DNA of 34,982 nucleotides from Desulfobacterales bacterium HSG16 (GCA_030377965.1 JAUCGE010000025.1:1-34982), one strand, 5' to 3'. Positions 17,219-25,224 are shown, counted from the stretch's first letter. Notes: a model not told the origin generated them from the sequence alone. Made by a program: numbers and translations.

Positions 17219-17376
17219 AGGGAAGTCAGAAAAAATAACTTACCCGTCTTACTTGTCTTTTTACCCGTATTCTGCGTTGCTGCAAAGGGTGAAGATATAG
17301 AATATGCACCCTTTACAGCGCCTTGAATACAAATAAAAACCCTGCGTAATCCTGGATGTTATTTCCTCTGATATCC
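17219..17376 (-). repeat. ~160-bp repeat, right copy of an inverted pair
   Basis: Reverse complement of the unit at 16811-16970. Its left end, AGGGAAGTCAGAAAAAATAA followed by CTTACCCGTC, also resembles a fragment at 1545-1578 (AGGGACGTCAAAAAAAGAAT, then ATACCCGTC), so at least one more degenerate copy end exists in the window. Confidence 0.8.
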
Positions 17377-17415
17377 TTTAAAAAAATCAAATGTTGTTTT
17401 TTGGCATAGCATTAA

Positions 17416-17542
17416 TAAGTACCTGTGTATAAATTATGTTACATTTATTGCAGGGGCAAACCCTCGTGGTTGCCCTCCGTACAAGGGCAGGCACAAGGCA
17501 TTCCCCTACATTAATGTTGAGAAATATTTGATCAGGTACTTA
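17416..17542. repeat. MITE-like element, copy B (127 bp)
   Basis: Ends TAAGTACCTG (17416-17425) and TGATCAGGTACTTA (17529-17542), with an internal GGGGCAAACCCTCGTGGTTG segment nearly equal to that of copy A at 660-754. It is longer than copy A by a ~30-bp internal stretch. It abuts a broken antitoxin-like frame. Confidence 0.75.
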
Positions 17543-17567
17543 GCTCTGTCTTTTCGACAGTTATCAG

Positions 17568-17627
17568 TCAATAATTCACGAGTTCGCTCAAGTACTGTTG
17601 AATTTGGTTTGACAACTCAATAGTCAT
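17568..17627 (-). pseudogene. Possible N-terminal stub of a ribbon-helix-helix antitoxin
   Basis: ATG 17627 behind AGGGAAAAAT codes for MTIELSNQIQQYLSELVNY and then stops. The pattern (beta strand, helix, then a Tyr-rich loop) is like the first residues of ParD-type antitoxins (MTIELS..I..YL.ELV..G.Y). Just beyond the stop the MITE-like element begins, so insertion or deletion may have removed the rest. No toxin gene is present. It is a weak call on 19 residues. Confidence 0.25.
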
Positions 17628-17726
17628 ATTTTTCCCTGATAGCATCTTGCGAGATGAATATATACATATTCCTCCAATCACTCGTCACATGAAGTCGTAA
17701 AAGAGAAAAATAGGTAATCAAGCCCC

Positions 17727-19229
17727 TTACGAGCCTGCAAAATGACTTAAGAGATTGAATCTGGAAGTTAATCTGGTGAAATCATAACCGGACATATGCA
17801 TTCTTTGTTTCATTTTCTGCAATGCCTGCTCGAATGCGCGACTGGTGCGGATATGATTCCCGATCAATGCTATTTTGGGCCAGGTTGCCCGTTCCCCTTT
17901 CAAGATAAACTGCCGGATATCTTTATATGACGGATTTGATACCAGCTTAAAATATGCGGTTGTCTTAAAATCGGGGCTTATCGTTATATCACCGGTATAT
18001 TTCTGGTGTGCCACTGCATGGATCAAATCAAGCATGGGCCGGAAGGTGTCGGAGTGAACCCTGGTTCGAATTGCATCTGTGATTCCGGTAAATTGTGACA
18101 AGATCATGGATGAAACCATGTCCGCTGCAAACGCAAGGGAGCCATGCCGGGTCCTTGCTCTTACAAAGGGCAGCACATGAGGGTTTGTCTGACTGACTAT
18201 ATAATGACTTACATTGTGCAGCCTGCTCAATTCCATCATGGGAAGATCGTTGTAAATCGTGCCGTCAACCCATTTCTCGCGAGGCATGTATCTGACTGTG
18301 CTGCCCAGGCGGTTTTTAGCCAGAAGCGTTGCAGGCGGAAAAAGTCCAGGAACGGAACATGATGCCTGTACCGCACTGGATATAAGCACCTGGGGAGCTG
18401 TCAGATAATTGAGCGCTCTGGGTTTCTGCCTGGCACGGGCTGGAGAAACAGCTATGTTGAGAATTTTTCCTGTTCGGTCAAAGGCTTCCTCAAAAGTAAA
18501 ATCGCCAATATTGGCTCTGATATTTTCGAGCAACTGGTCAGGATTCATGACAGCTTTGTTTTTTATGATATCGAACAGACCGAAACGTCTCCAGACTCGT
18601 GCATGCCCCCGGTATGGTTTTGAGAATACATCTACAAGCTCTTTGTCTGTCCGAGTGCATACTATGGCGGCTACGATAGAGCCAGTGGAAGATCCTGATA
18701 TGATTCCAGGCAGGATTGAGCGTGATAGCAGGGCTTTTACAACGCCCAGATGAAATAGACCCAGAGTGGCTCCTCCGCTCAACATCAAGGCTGAACGCCC
18801 GAAATTGAGGCTTGCCTGCTCAAGAAATCTTATTTTTTCCATAAGAGGGAAATCATGCTTTTTTGTTTCACATATATATTCAAGGGATGCTTCGATTTCA
18901 GAAAAATAGGTTTCTGTCAGATCTTTGGTTCCTGTTCTGGATTTGATATAAAGCCTTGAATCCAGAATATCTCCGAGATAGCGGTGAAGGCTTCTGCTCA
19001 TAAAATAAGCAAGGGTTTCGATCTCTCCTTTCTGCCTGTATTCGCGCAACTGCTTGATCTGAGACATTATCGGCTTCTGGTCATATCCGGGAGATGTACA
19101 ATCTGCCTTCCACACATCATTTGATTTCAGATGATCCAGTTTTTTCGCTGTTTCAGACCACTCATCCCAGGTTGTAGCATTATCAAGCCCTGCTTCGAGT
19201 ACTCGAATTTTTTTTCTGCGATATATCAT
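17727..19229 (-). CDS. Patatin-like phospholipase with DUF3336 domain
   Basis: 500 residues. The N-terminal ~125 residues match DUF3336 (TWDEWSETAKKLD ... LREYRQKGE), the domain found in front of the catalytic part in TGL3/TGL4-like patatin lipases. The patatin domain has the oxyanion loop SGGATLGLFH (151-160), the nucleophile elbow GSSTG with S181 (179-183), and the second catalytic residue D322 in VDGTIYNDLPM. All catalytic parts are present. It likely hydrolyses membrane phospholipids or stored lipids; no signal peptide is seen. It diverges from the dynamin-like GTPase gene across 256 bp, so the two may share control. Confidence 0.88.
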   Translation of the reverse strand: MIYRRKKIRVLEAGLDNATTWDEWSETAKKLDHLKSNDVWKADCTSPGYDQKPIMSQIKQLREYRQKGEIETLAYFMSRSLHRYLGDILDSRLYIKSRTGTKDLTETYFSEIEASLEYICETKKHDFPLMEKIRFLEQASLNFGRSALMLSGGATLGLFHLGVVKALLSRSILPGIISGSSTGSIVAAIVCTRTDKELVDVFSKPYRGHARVWRRFGLFDIIKNKAVMNPDQLLENIRANIGDFTFEEAFDRTGKILNIAVSPARARQKPRALNYLTAPQVLISSAVQASCSVPGLFPPATLLAKNRLGSTVRYMPREKWVDGTIYNDLPMMELSRLHNVSHYIVSQTNPHVLPFVRARTRHGSLAFAADMVSSMILSQFTGITDAIRTRVHSDTFRPMLDLIHAVAHQKYTGDITISPDFKTTAYFKLVSNPSYKDIRQFILKGERATWPKIALIGNHIRTSRAFEQALQKMKQRMHMSGYDFTRLTSRFNLLSHFAGS

Positions 19230-19284
19230 TTAAAATACCTTTATTGAAAAATTTGTCCATGTTCATAGTTTCATACAATACACA

Positions 19285-19310
19285 CAGCCCGAAGATGAAT
19301 CTTGGGGCTG
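19285..19310. promoter_or_regulatory. Palindrome in the divergent intergenic region
   Basis: CAGCCCGAAGATGAATCTTG then GGGCTG is an almost perfect inverted repeat (one mismatch). It lies 56 nt upstream of the patatin start and 176 nt upstream of the GTPase start. It could be an operator or a hairpin in the 5' leader; nothing decides between these. Confidence 0.35.
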
Positions 19311-19485
19311 AATTTCTAATCGTTCTGCTCAATCGTTCACTCTATTGATTTTGTTACTCATCAAAGAAGCTTTTGTCAACTTCTGGAATGATATGTCATA
19401 GACAATTCAAAAAATATCATGTTGATTCACAGCTCCATATGACATATGAATTATTTCGACACATAAAAGATTTGACAGGAATAAA

Positions 19486-20871
19486 ATGAAAAAAAAAGAT
19501 TTTTTAAAAACCCTTCAGGCAGATATTGTGGAAATGGTGGCCGAATATCTGACTCCTGTGGCTATGGAATACGGATACAGTGATGTCCCGTTGGAAAACA
19601 CCATTAAATGGAAGCCTATGGTTCTTGTTATCGGCAATTATTCATCAGGAAAATCGAGCCTGATAAATGAACTGATCGGTGGAGACATCCAGGCTACAGG
19701 TCAGGCTCCGACAGATGATTCATTTACCATTATAACTTATGATGAAGCAGGGCCTGCCACAACCCCTGTGCATGTTACAGAGGAACGTGACGGTAAATTT
19801 CTGCTCAATGATCCGGACTATCCTTTTGCCATGCTCAAAAAATACGGCCAGCGATTTTCCTCCCATATCTGCCTGAAAAAGGTGAACGCTCCTTTTTTAG
19901 AAAATATTGCAATAATAGATACTCCAGGCATGCATGACAGCATTTCAGAACATGACAGGGGGTATAATTATCAGGAGATTATCGGTGATCTTGCCCGGAT
20001 TGCCGACATTGTGCTGGTATTTTTTGACCCGCACAAGGCAGGAACCGTGCGTGAGGCTCATACCAGTTTGAAGGAAACCCTTCCCAAAAGTACTTTTGAG
20101 GATAGAATTTTTTTCGTACTCAACAGAATCGATGAATGCGCGTCTTTAGTCGATCTTCTAAAGGTTTATGGTACCTTATGCTGGAATTTGTCACAAATTA
20201 CGGGCCGCAAGGATATTCCCACCATTCACCTTACATATTCACCTGGAGCTGCCGCATCTTCCAGCAAAGATGTAAATCCGGAAACAGATTTTATGAAATA
20301 TCTGGATAACGAGCGGGAGGCATTAAAACAGACTATCCTCAGTGTACCAAAGCGCAGACTTGATCATATGGCTTCTTTTGTAGAGACCCATTCTGAACGA
20401 CTGGCACATTTTCTCGAAGCCCTGATTTCTTATCGGAAAAAGGCGGGCATACGTTCGTTGAAGCTTAGATCACTTGGAGTACTTGCCAGTATTTTTTGCA
20501 GCGGTCTCGGAGTGTTCATCCTGTTTCAATTAAGAGACAATTTACAGGATAACACCATAATTCTTTCCGGCGTTGGATGCGGCATGGCAATTGCTGTCTT
20601 CATGCTCTGGTCTGTTATTACAGCAAAATTTTTTACGCCCGAGTTTCATCGTGACATGCTGAAAAGAATTGATGAACTCACGCCATTAGACAGTCAGACA
20701 AGACAGGATAGCTGGCTTGCGATAAAAAGCCTTGTTCGCTCCTGCCTTAAAGACAAGAAGGGGCATTTTTCCTTAAAAAAGGTCAAGCAGGAATACGCTC
20801 TTGTCAAAGGAGTGCGTAAAAAAGGCTGCTCTGAAATTCGGGATGCTTTGAATCAGCAGCCTCTGAAATAA
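19486..20871 (+). CDS. Dynamin/EHD-like GTPase with C-terminal membrane hairpin
   Basis: 461 residues. G1 is GNYSSGKSS (50-58), the switch region follows with TDDSFTI (T76), G3 is DTPG (145-148) and G4 is NRID (213-216). VLVFFDPHKAG (177-186) is very like the EHD/dynamin form. Two hydrophobic helices at about 345-395 near the C terminus suggest membrane anchoring. Bacterial members of this superfamily remodel or protect membranes. With the divergent patatin lipase this makes a membrane-maintenance pair, which is an inference from position. There is no strong SD before ATG 19486 (GACAGGAATAAA). Confidence 0.85.
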   Translation: MKKKDFLKTLQADIVEMVAEYLTPVAMEYGYSDVPLENTIKWKPMVLVIGNYSSGKSSLINELIGGDIQATGQAPTDDSFTIITYDEAGPATTPVHVTEERDGKFLLNDPDYPFAMLKKYGQRFSSHICLKKVNAPFLENIAIIDTPGMHDSISEHDRGYNYQEIIGDLARIADIVLVFFDPHKAGTVREAHTSLKETLPKSTFEDRIFFVLNRIDECASLVDLLKVYGTLCWNLSQITGRKDIPTIHLTYSPGAAASSSKDVNPETDFMKYLDNEREALKQTILSVPKRRLDHMASFVETHSERLAHFLEALISYRKKAGIRSLKLRSLGVLASIFCSGLGVFILFQLRDNLQDNTIILSGVGCGMAIAVFMLWSVITAKFFTPEFHRDMLKRIDELTPLDSQTRQDSWLAIKSLVRSCLKDKKGHFSLKKVKQEYALVKGVRKKGCSEIRDALNQQPLK

Positions 20872-20990
20872 ATCTTTTCAGACCATTTTTTTGTCCGCCA
20901 CATGAAAAAAATTTAAAGTTTTGACCGTATCTGTCACAGACCCGTGTCAAGATAAAAGTAAATCTTTAAATTTTTTTTACGGTCAAAAAA

Positions 20991-21326
20991 ATGCAGACAC
21001 AAATTGCTTTATTTCAGCCAACAACTTTGGAATCCGTCTTTTTAAGAGCCAAAAGCCCGAAAAATGCTTTTTACAAGCTGTGGATCGAGCTTTTCAATGG
21101 TGTTTACACGATTCGTAAAGAGAGCGGATGCGGTAATACTGTATATGACAGACGGCAATGGGAGTTTTGCGATATAGAGACTGCCTTGAAATTTTATAAG
21201 CGGCGCATCAGGGATAAAACGAATCCAGATCGAAAATCGCCGCGAAAATATTATTTTTCTAAAAGACATCCCGGAAAGATTGGCAAACGAGGCGGACAAA
21301 GGCCGGCTGGCCTTCATCCGCCATAA
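20991..21326 (+). CDS. Small basic protein, possibly a degenerate WGR-like domain
   Basis: 111 residues, strongly basic towards the C terminus. The opening MQTQIALFQPTTLESVFLRA followed by FYKLWIELFNGVYTIRKESGCG and IETALKFYKRRIRDK has the layout of small WGR-domain proteins, but the WGR signature itself is replaced by ESGCG. No SD is visible. Between the GTPase and this ORF lie short inverted repeats (TTTTGACCGTA and TACGGTCAAAA). It may be a real small nucleic-acid-binding protein; confidence is moderate at best. Confidence 0.45.
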   Translation: MQTQIALFQPTTLESVFLRAKSPKNAFYKLWIELFNGVYTIRKESGCGNTVYDRRQWEFCDIETALKFYKRRIRDKTNPDRKSPRKYYFSKRHPGKIGKRGGQRPAGLHPP

Positions 21327-21329
21327 TTC

Positions 21330-21358
21330 AAAAAAAGACAGTAAGGTTCTTATCTGTC
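21330..21358 (-). terminator. Rho-independent terminator behind the clpB remnant
   Basis: On the minus strand GACAGATAAGAACCTTACTG then TC folds into a 9-bp stem with one bulged A and an AAC loop, followed at once by seven T. The stem begins inside the last codons of the 25-codon frame. Confidence 0.7.
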
Positions 21359-21427
21359 TCCAGATGCCAGAGTTTGAGCTTCTGTCAGCATCTCCTGTGA
21401 TTTTATGGTAAATTTATCGAACTGCAT
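21350..21427 (-). pseudogene. clpB: 25-codon remnant of the clpB start
   Basis: Behind CAGGAGGTTTTC, ATG 21427 reads MQFDKFTIKSQEMLTEAQTL, which matches the conserved N terminus of the ClpB disaggregase (M.FDKFTIKSQEA...EAQ.LA), then ASGDR and TAA. ClpB is normally about 860 residues, so over 95 percent is gone, yet SD, start, upstream promoter-like sequence and a terminator all remain. The simplest explanation is an internal deletion joining the 5' end to the 3' terminator of a clpB copy. A retained small peptide is possible but unproven. Confidence 0.7.
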
Positions 21428-21480
21428 GAAAACCTCCTGTCAAAAAGACAATGATTTGAATTTTTCTTTATTATAATCAA

Positions 21481-21508
21481 ATAATAAACATTGGGATTTT
21501 GATGTCAA
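21481..21508 (-). promoter_or_regulatory. Candidate promoter for the clpB remnant
   Basis: On the minus strand TTGACA (21503-21508) and TATTAT (21481-21486) are spaced by 16 nt, 53 nt before the ATG. An exact TATAAT also occurs at 21470-21475. I see no good heat-shock (sigma-32) type promoter, which a clpB gene would often have. Confidence 0.35.
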
Positions 21509-21567
21509 ACGTCAAATAGTGTGCAAAATAAAAGAGTTATGACCTATGCTATTTTGAACCGGAGGGG

Positions 21568-21596
21568 TTGACAAAAAGGATTGGATGGCTTACTTT
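21568..21596 (+). promoter_or_regulatory. Candidate promoter for tmRNA
   Basis: TTGACA (21568-21573), a 17-nt spacer and TACTTT (21591-21596) lie 33 nt before the mature tmRNA end, which leaves room for a 5' leader trimmed by RNase P. Confidence 0.5.
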
Positions 21597-21629
21597 AGAA
21601 ATTGACCTTTGTTCTTTCAGAATCACCTT

Positions 21630-21988
21630 GGGGGCGAAACGGCTTCGACGGGGATATGGAAGCGAGGGCTGCATACCGAGTCTTCCTTTCGGCTCGTTAA
21701 CTCGAATGGAACTTAAATCTAATCGCAGATGATTACGATTACGCCGTAGCAGCCTAGAGCTGCTACCGTCCTGGCATTTTTTTCCTGCGGATTTGTCAAG
21801 GGCGTCGATTAGCGGGATAGCCAACCCTGAATGCCTGTATAAGGAGCGGCAAAATTTTTACAGGATAACACTCTAACGTATCCAGCTCGGAGGAGACTTA
21901 GAGGGTGAAAATTAAATTTCGGGATAAGTATGTAGATGCCTGAGTGGAATATTTTCGGACGCGGGTTCGACTCCCGCCGCCTCCACCA
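21630..21988 (+). ncRNA. ssrA: tmRNA (transfer-messenger RNA)
   Basis: The 5' end GGGGGCGAAACGGCTTCGAC and the 3' end GGTTCGACTCCCGCCGCCTC plus CACCA are the universal tmRNA ends; GGGGGCG pairs with CGCCTCC to form the acceptor stem, and CCA is encoded. The resume codon GCA is at 21725-21727 and the tag reads ADDYDYAVAA, stopping at TAG 21755-21757. The tag ends in AVAA, suited to ClpXP-type proteases. It rescues stalled ribosomes with SmpB. The gene is a frequent target of integrases, but no integrase lies in the window. Confidence 0.97.
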
Positions 21989-22080
21989 TTTCTTATTTGT
22001 GAGATTCAAAAATTTTTATCAAACAGAAAAGTCAAAGAGAAAAATCAAAGGGAAGACCTGAAAATGTGGTGCGGCCTGCA

Positions 22081-23580
22081 TCACTTTTTTATCGATTCAG
22101 AAAGTATTTTCGGTAATCTGACACAGAAATGAGAACCCATACCCGGTGTGGAATCTACCCGGATTGACCCTTCGTGCTGCTCTATTATTTTATTTGAAAT
22201 AAACAGGCCAAGTCCTGTGCCTTTGCTTCCCTTTGATGAGAAAAAAAGAGTGAATATGGTTTCCATAGTCTCCCGGTTCATGCCGATGCCATTGTCGCGA
22301 ATGTCAAATATAATATAATCTTTATCCTGTCTTACCCCAAAAATTACCTTGTGTGTTTTTTTCGACTTGTCTTCCAGGCAGGCTTCGATTCCGTTTTCCA
22401 GAATATTTACCAAAGCTGAACTGACAATTTCCGAATCTATTTCGAATTGGCCCAGTGAGGGGGCAAAATCATTTACTATTTCGATACTACGTCCGTAAGT
22501 TTTTGATTTAACGATTGATGCCACGCTTTTAGCAAATTCTGCCACATCTATCTGTTCCCATTGAAGATTTCGTTCCTTGGCATAATAAAGGATATCGAGT
22601 ACCATCCTGTTAATGCGCCCTGCCATCAGTTTGACAACTTCCCAGCCTTCTTTTATCCGACTCTTATTTTCCTTTGCAAATCCTGAATCGACAAGATACA
22701 TTCCTCCGTCCAGTCCGGTTAGCAGCCCTTTCATTCCGTGAGATACGGAACCTATCAGAAGCCCTAATGACGACAGATGATCCTGTAATTTTCGTATTTC
22801 GGTTATATTCGTCAGCATTTCCATCACATGGGTGATTTTTCCTGATGTGTCTTTTATGGGCGATGTATTTATGAGAACGTTATACCGTTCTCCTGATTTC
22901 GATGTCACGACTGATTCGAGCTGGTGTGACTGTCCGTCTTTGAAAGTTTGTTCAACCGGGCATTTGAGACAGGGTGTTTCTCTGTGTTTATAAACTCTGT
23001 AGCACTGTTTTGTTATATGTTCTCCAAAATCTTTTCTGAACATCTTGTTTATGGCAGTTATGGTAAAAGATCTGTCCTGGACGGAAATATAACATGGGGC
23101 CTGATCGAACAATTGTTGATATTTTTCACGCGTGTTTTGCAGTTCTGCCTGCACAAGTCTTTGAAGATTTTTGTTATATTCTCTTAGTTGCTGTCTTGTG
23201 CTTATTTTCTCATGAGCTCTTTTCAGAGCTATTTCAATAGCATCGTCATTTATTGGTTTTGTAATAAAATCAGTTGCTTCATATTTTAAACTCTGAACGG
23301 CAATATCCATATCACCATGACCGGTGATCATGATCACTTCTGTATCCGGGCTTTCCGCCTTGATTTTTTTAAGAAGCCCTATACCGCCTATTCCCGGCAT
23401 TTTAATATCGGAAAGAACGATATAGGGCTTTTCTTTCCTGAAAATATCAAGAGCCTGTTCGCCGTTTTCAGCAGTAATGACATCGAACCCCATATCAGCC
23501 AGGTATATACCGAGAACTTCCCGGATATCTTCTTCGTCATCTACGAGTAATAATTTTTTTTTCAGATACAAGTCTTCCAA
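22081..23580 (-). CDS. REC-PAS-histidine kinase
   Basis: 499 residues, cytosolic. Receiver 8-125 with D58 (LSDIKMPGIGG) and TKPIN; coiled coil about 125-150; PAS about 150-265 with C193, C204 and C207 in the C-x10-C-x2-C pattern also found in the haem kinase at 8317; an unusual H box with H281 in IGSVSHGMKGLLTGLDGG; HATPase_c with NILENGIEAC, DNGIGM, FTLFFSSKG and GTGLGLFIS. The SHGMKG box marks a distinct group of delta-proteobacterial kinases. It follows the Hmc/Usp operon on the same strand but behind a terminator, so it may be read separately. A redox input through the cysteines would suit its place. Confidence 0.88.
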   Translation of the reverse strand: MEDLYLKKKLLLVDDEEDIREVLGIYLADMGFDVITAENGEQALDIFRKEKPYIVLSDIKMPGIGGIGLLKKIKAESPDTEVIMITGHGDMDIAVQSLKYEATDFITKPINDDAIEIALKRAHEKISTRQQLREYNKNLQRLVQAELQNTREKYQQLFDQAPCYISVQDRSFTITAINKMFRKDFGEHITKQCYRVYKHRETPCLKCPVEQTFKDGQSHQLESVVTSKSGERYNVLINTSPIKDTSGKITHVMEMLTNITEIRKLQDHLSSLGLLIGSVSHGMKGLLTGLDGGMYLVDSGFAKENKSRIKEGWEVVKLMAGRINRMVLDILYYAKERNLQWEQIDVAEFAKSVASIVKSKTYGRSIEIVNDFAPSLGQFEIDSEIVSSALVNILENGIEACLEDKSKKTHKVIFGVRQDKDYIIFDIRDNGIGMNRETMETIFTLFFSSKGSKGTGLGLFISNKIIEQHEGSIRVDSTPGMGSHFCVRLPKILSESIKK

Positions 23581-23621
23581 AAGAGCCTTTTCTTATCTTC
23601 ATGAAATTTGGTCGCAAACAA

Positions 23622-23650
23622 AGAAACCGAGTTAAAAAAACTCGGTTTCT
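23622..23650 (-). terminator. Terminator hairpin after the universal stress protein gene
   Basis: AGAAACCGAGTT (23622-23633) and AACTCGGTTTCT (23639-23650) form a perfect 12-bp stem with a 5-nt loop. On the minus strand it is followed by TTGTTTG, a modest T tail. It separates the Usp gene from the REC-PAS kinase gene. Confidence 0.65.
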
Positions 23651-23704
23651 AAAAAACAAAAAAATTTATCGCAATCTGCCAGGAAAGCTGTTATCAATCA
23701 GACA

Positions 23705-24616
23705 TTACACTTTATCCGGGTGATTCACACTTGCTACAGGGCATGAAGCTCTAAGCACGACTTGTTCGACTGTGCTTCCTAGAAGTGCCTTCTCAAGATC
23801 TATCTCTCTTGTATGGTGAGACATGACAATCAGATCGCCGTTTTTTTCTCTGGAATATTTCAATACTTCCACAAATGGCGTGCCTTCCCAGACTTCGATT
23901 TCGTAATTGTCATAGCCTTTCATCTTGGATACGTACTCGGTTTCTATTCTCTTTTTGGCTTTTTCGATCTCCTGTTCAATCTCTTTCTGTTCCAGGGTAG
24001 TACCACCTCTGGATGTCAGGTCAAGTGCATGGAACAGCCAGAGTTTGCTCCCTATCTCTTTTGCAAGCTTGTATGCAAAAAGAAATGCAGAATGAGAAGC
24101 CTTTGAAAAATCGGTTCCGAATATTATGTTGGAAAAATACCATAGACATGTGGTGCATGGCCTGCTCACGACAAGAACAGGACAACGCGCTCTTTTAGCA
24201 ACCTGCTGCATGGTACTGCCCACTACCGCCCTGTAACGGGTGGCTCCCGGTTCTTCCTGTCTGGAATGGGCTCCCATCACGATAAGGTCAATATCGTTTT
24301 TACGTGCAAATCTCAATACTTCAGTATGCGGGACACCGACCAGTGTCTTGATTTCGCATTCCGGGACTTCTTTTATCTGGTTGGCGTAGGTATTTTTCAG
24401 CTCTTCTTCCACCCAGCTGACATAATCCTGATCGAAATTAGACTCTTCACCTGTCCTTGAGTCAGTAACGAGAGTGCTGAAACTTCTCGTAGGTCGGCCA
24501 AATACATGAAACACATAAATTTTCGATTTATATTTCTTGGCAAGATCGAACGCTACATGCGCTGCATGATCACATGTTGGTGTACCTGTCGTTGTAAACA
24601 AAATCTTTTCAAACAT
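23705..24616 (-). CDS. Tandem universal stress protein (two UspA domains)
   Basis: 303 residues: domain 1 at about 1-155, ending VVGSTMQQVAKRARCPVLVV after VMGAHSRQE, and domain 2 at about 160-300, ending LLGSTVEQVVLRASCPVASV after VMSHHTREID. The G-x2-G-x9-G-(S/T) ATP-binding pattern is only partly kept. Usp proteins respond to energy or oxidative stress. GGGAGGTAGCC is a good SD. It lies 34 nt behind the 180-aa gene and so is probably the last gene of the Hmc transcription unit, which would tie it to redox state. Confidence 0.9.
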   Translation of the reverse strand: MFEKILFTTTGTPTCDHAAHVAFDLAKKYKSKIYVFHVFGRPTRSFSTLVTDSRTGEESNFDQDYVSWVEEELKNTYANQIKEVPECEIKTLVGVPHTEVLRFARKNDIDLIVMGAHSRQEEPGATRYRAVVGSTMQQVAKRARCPVLVVSRPCTTCLWYFSNIIFGTDFSKASHSAFLFAYKLAKEIGSKLWLFHALDLTSRGGTTLEQKEIEQEIEKAKKRIETEYVSKMKGYDNYEIEVWEGTPFVEVLKYSREKNGDLIVMSHHTREIDLEKALLGSTVEQVVLRASCPVASVNHPDKV

Positions 24617-24650
24617 GGCTACCTCCCATCAGGATTGATGATTGATTTTT

Positions 24651-25193
24651 TCAACCGCCAAACCTTAATTCACATTGCATCAGTGTACCCTGGAAACTGA
24701 GTTCCCACAATATTCCGTCGATAAAGTCGAAAAGATTGAAAACCGTATCAAATTCGAGAATGTCCGCCTTATCTCCGAAAACGATATGTGCAAGCTTTCC
24801 GAGTGCAAGCGGCATATCCAGAAGATTTTTAAGCGAAACATTTCTTATGTCAAAAGTTTCAGATCCGTATACACCGCGCAGAGAATTGTAAATTTCCAGA
24901 CGAGGCTCGCCCGGAAAGCCTATCATCTCAACTGTTTTTCCGAATTCAAGGTGCTTGAAACCATCGTAAACACAGCCTCTGGCCGGACTTTCGAGGTATT
25001 GTTTCATATAAGAAGGAAAAGATGAATTCAACTCGATAAACTTTGAATATCTTTCGACCATCTGAAAATAGCTTCTCAATGTAAAAGTGCTATCAAGTAC
25101 CACTTCGCAAGCAAGAAACGACAATACCCCTTTTTCCACGGTTTTTTCATTATAGACTATGGAACCATCTGACTTCAAGACAATTTTGTTCAT
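24651..25193 (-). CDS. Unknown 180-aa protein in the Hmc operon
   Basis: Soluble, acidic to neutral, no membrane segment, no signal peptide and no metal motif apart from scattered cysteines. Sequence landmarks are MNKIVLKSDGSIVYNEKTVE, YMKQYLESPARGCVYDG, GFPGEPRLEIY and LPALGKLAHIVFGD-like LALGKLAHIVFGD near 130. I do not recognise the family. It starts 31 nt behind hmcF and 34 nt before the Usp gene, so it is almost surely co-transcribed. A cytoplasmic accessory protein like TmcD of the related Tmc complex is possible, from position only. Confidence 0.75.
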   Translation of the reverse strand: MNKIVLKSDGSIVYNEKTVEKGVLSFLACEVVLDSTFTLRSYFQMVERYSKFIELNSSFPSYMKQYLESPARGCVYDGFKHLEFGKTVEMIGFPGEPRLEIYNSLRGVYGSETFDIRNVSLKNLLDMPLALGKLAHIVFGDKADILEFDTVFNLFDFIDGILWELSFQGTLMQCELRFGG

Positions 25194-25224
25194 CCGGTAT
25201 TATCCATTAGATTTATTCACCAGA

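Noticed and set aside
16990-17220. 76-aa plus-strand frame between the inverted repeats
   Set aside because: No SD, no domain, and it ends inside the repeat; at most the 48-codon part from 17073 could be real, and that is noted only as spacer content.
18409-18753. 114-aa plus-strand frame inside the patatin gene
   Set aside because: Antisense shadow of a well-supported catalytic domain.
21630-22080. Integrative element at tmRNA
   Set aside because: No integrase gene and no repeated copy of the tmRNA 3' end within the window.
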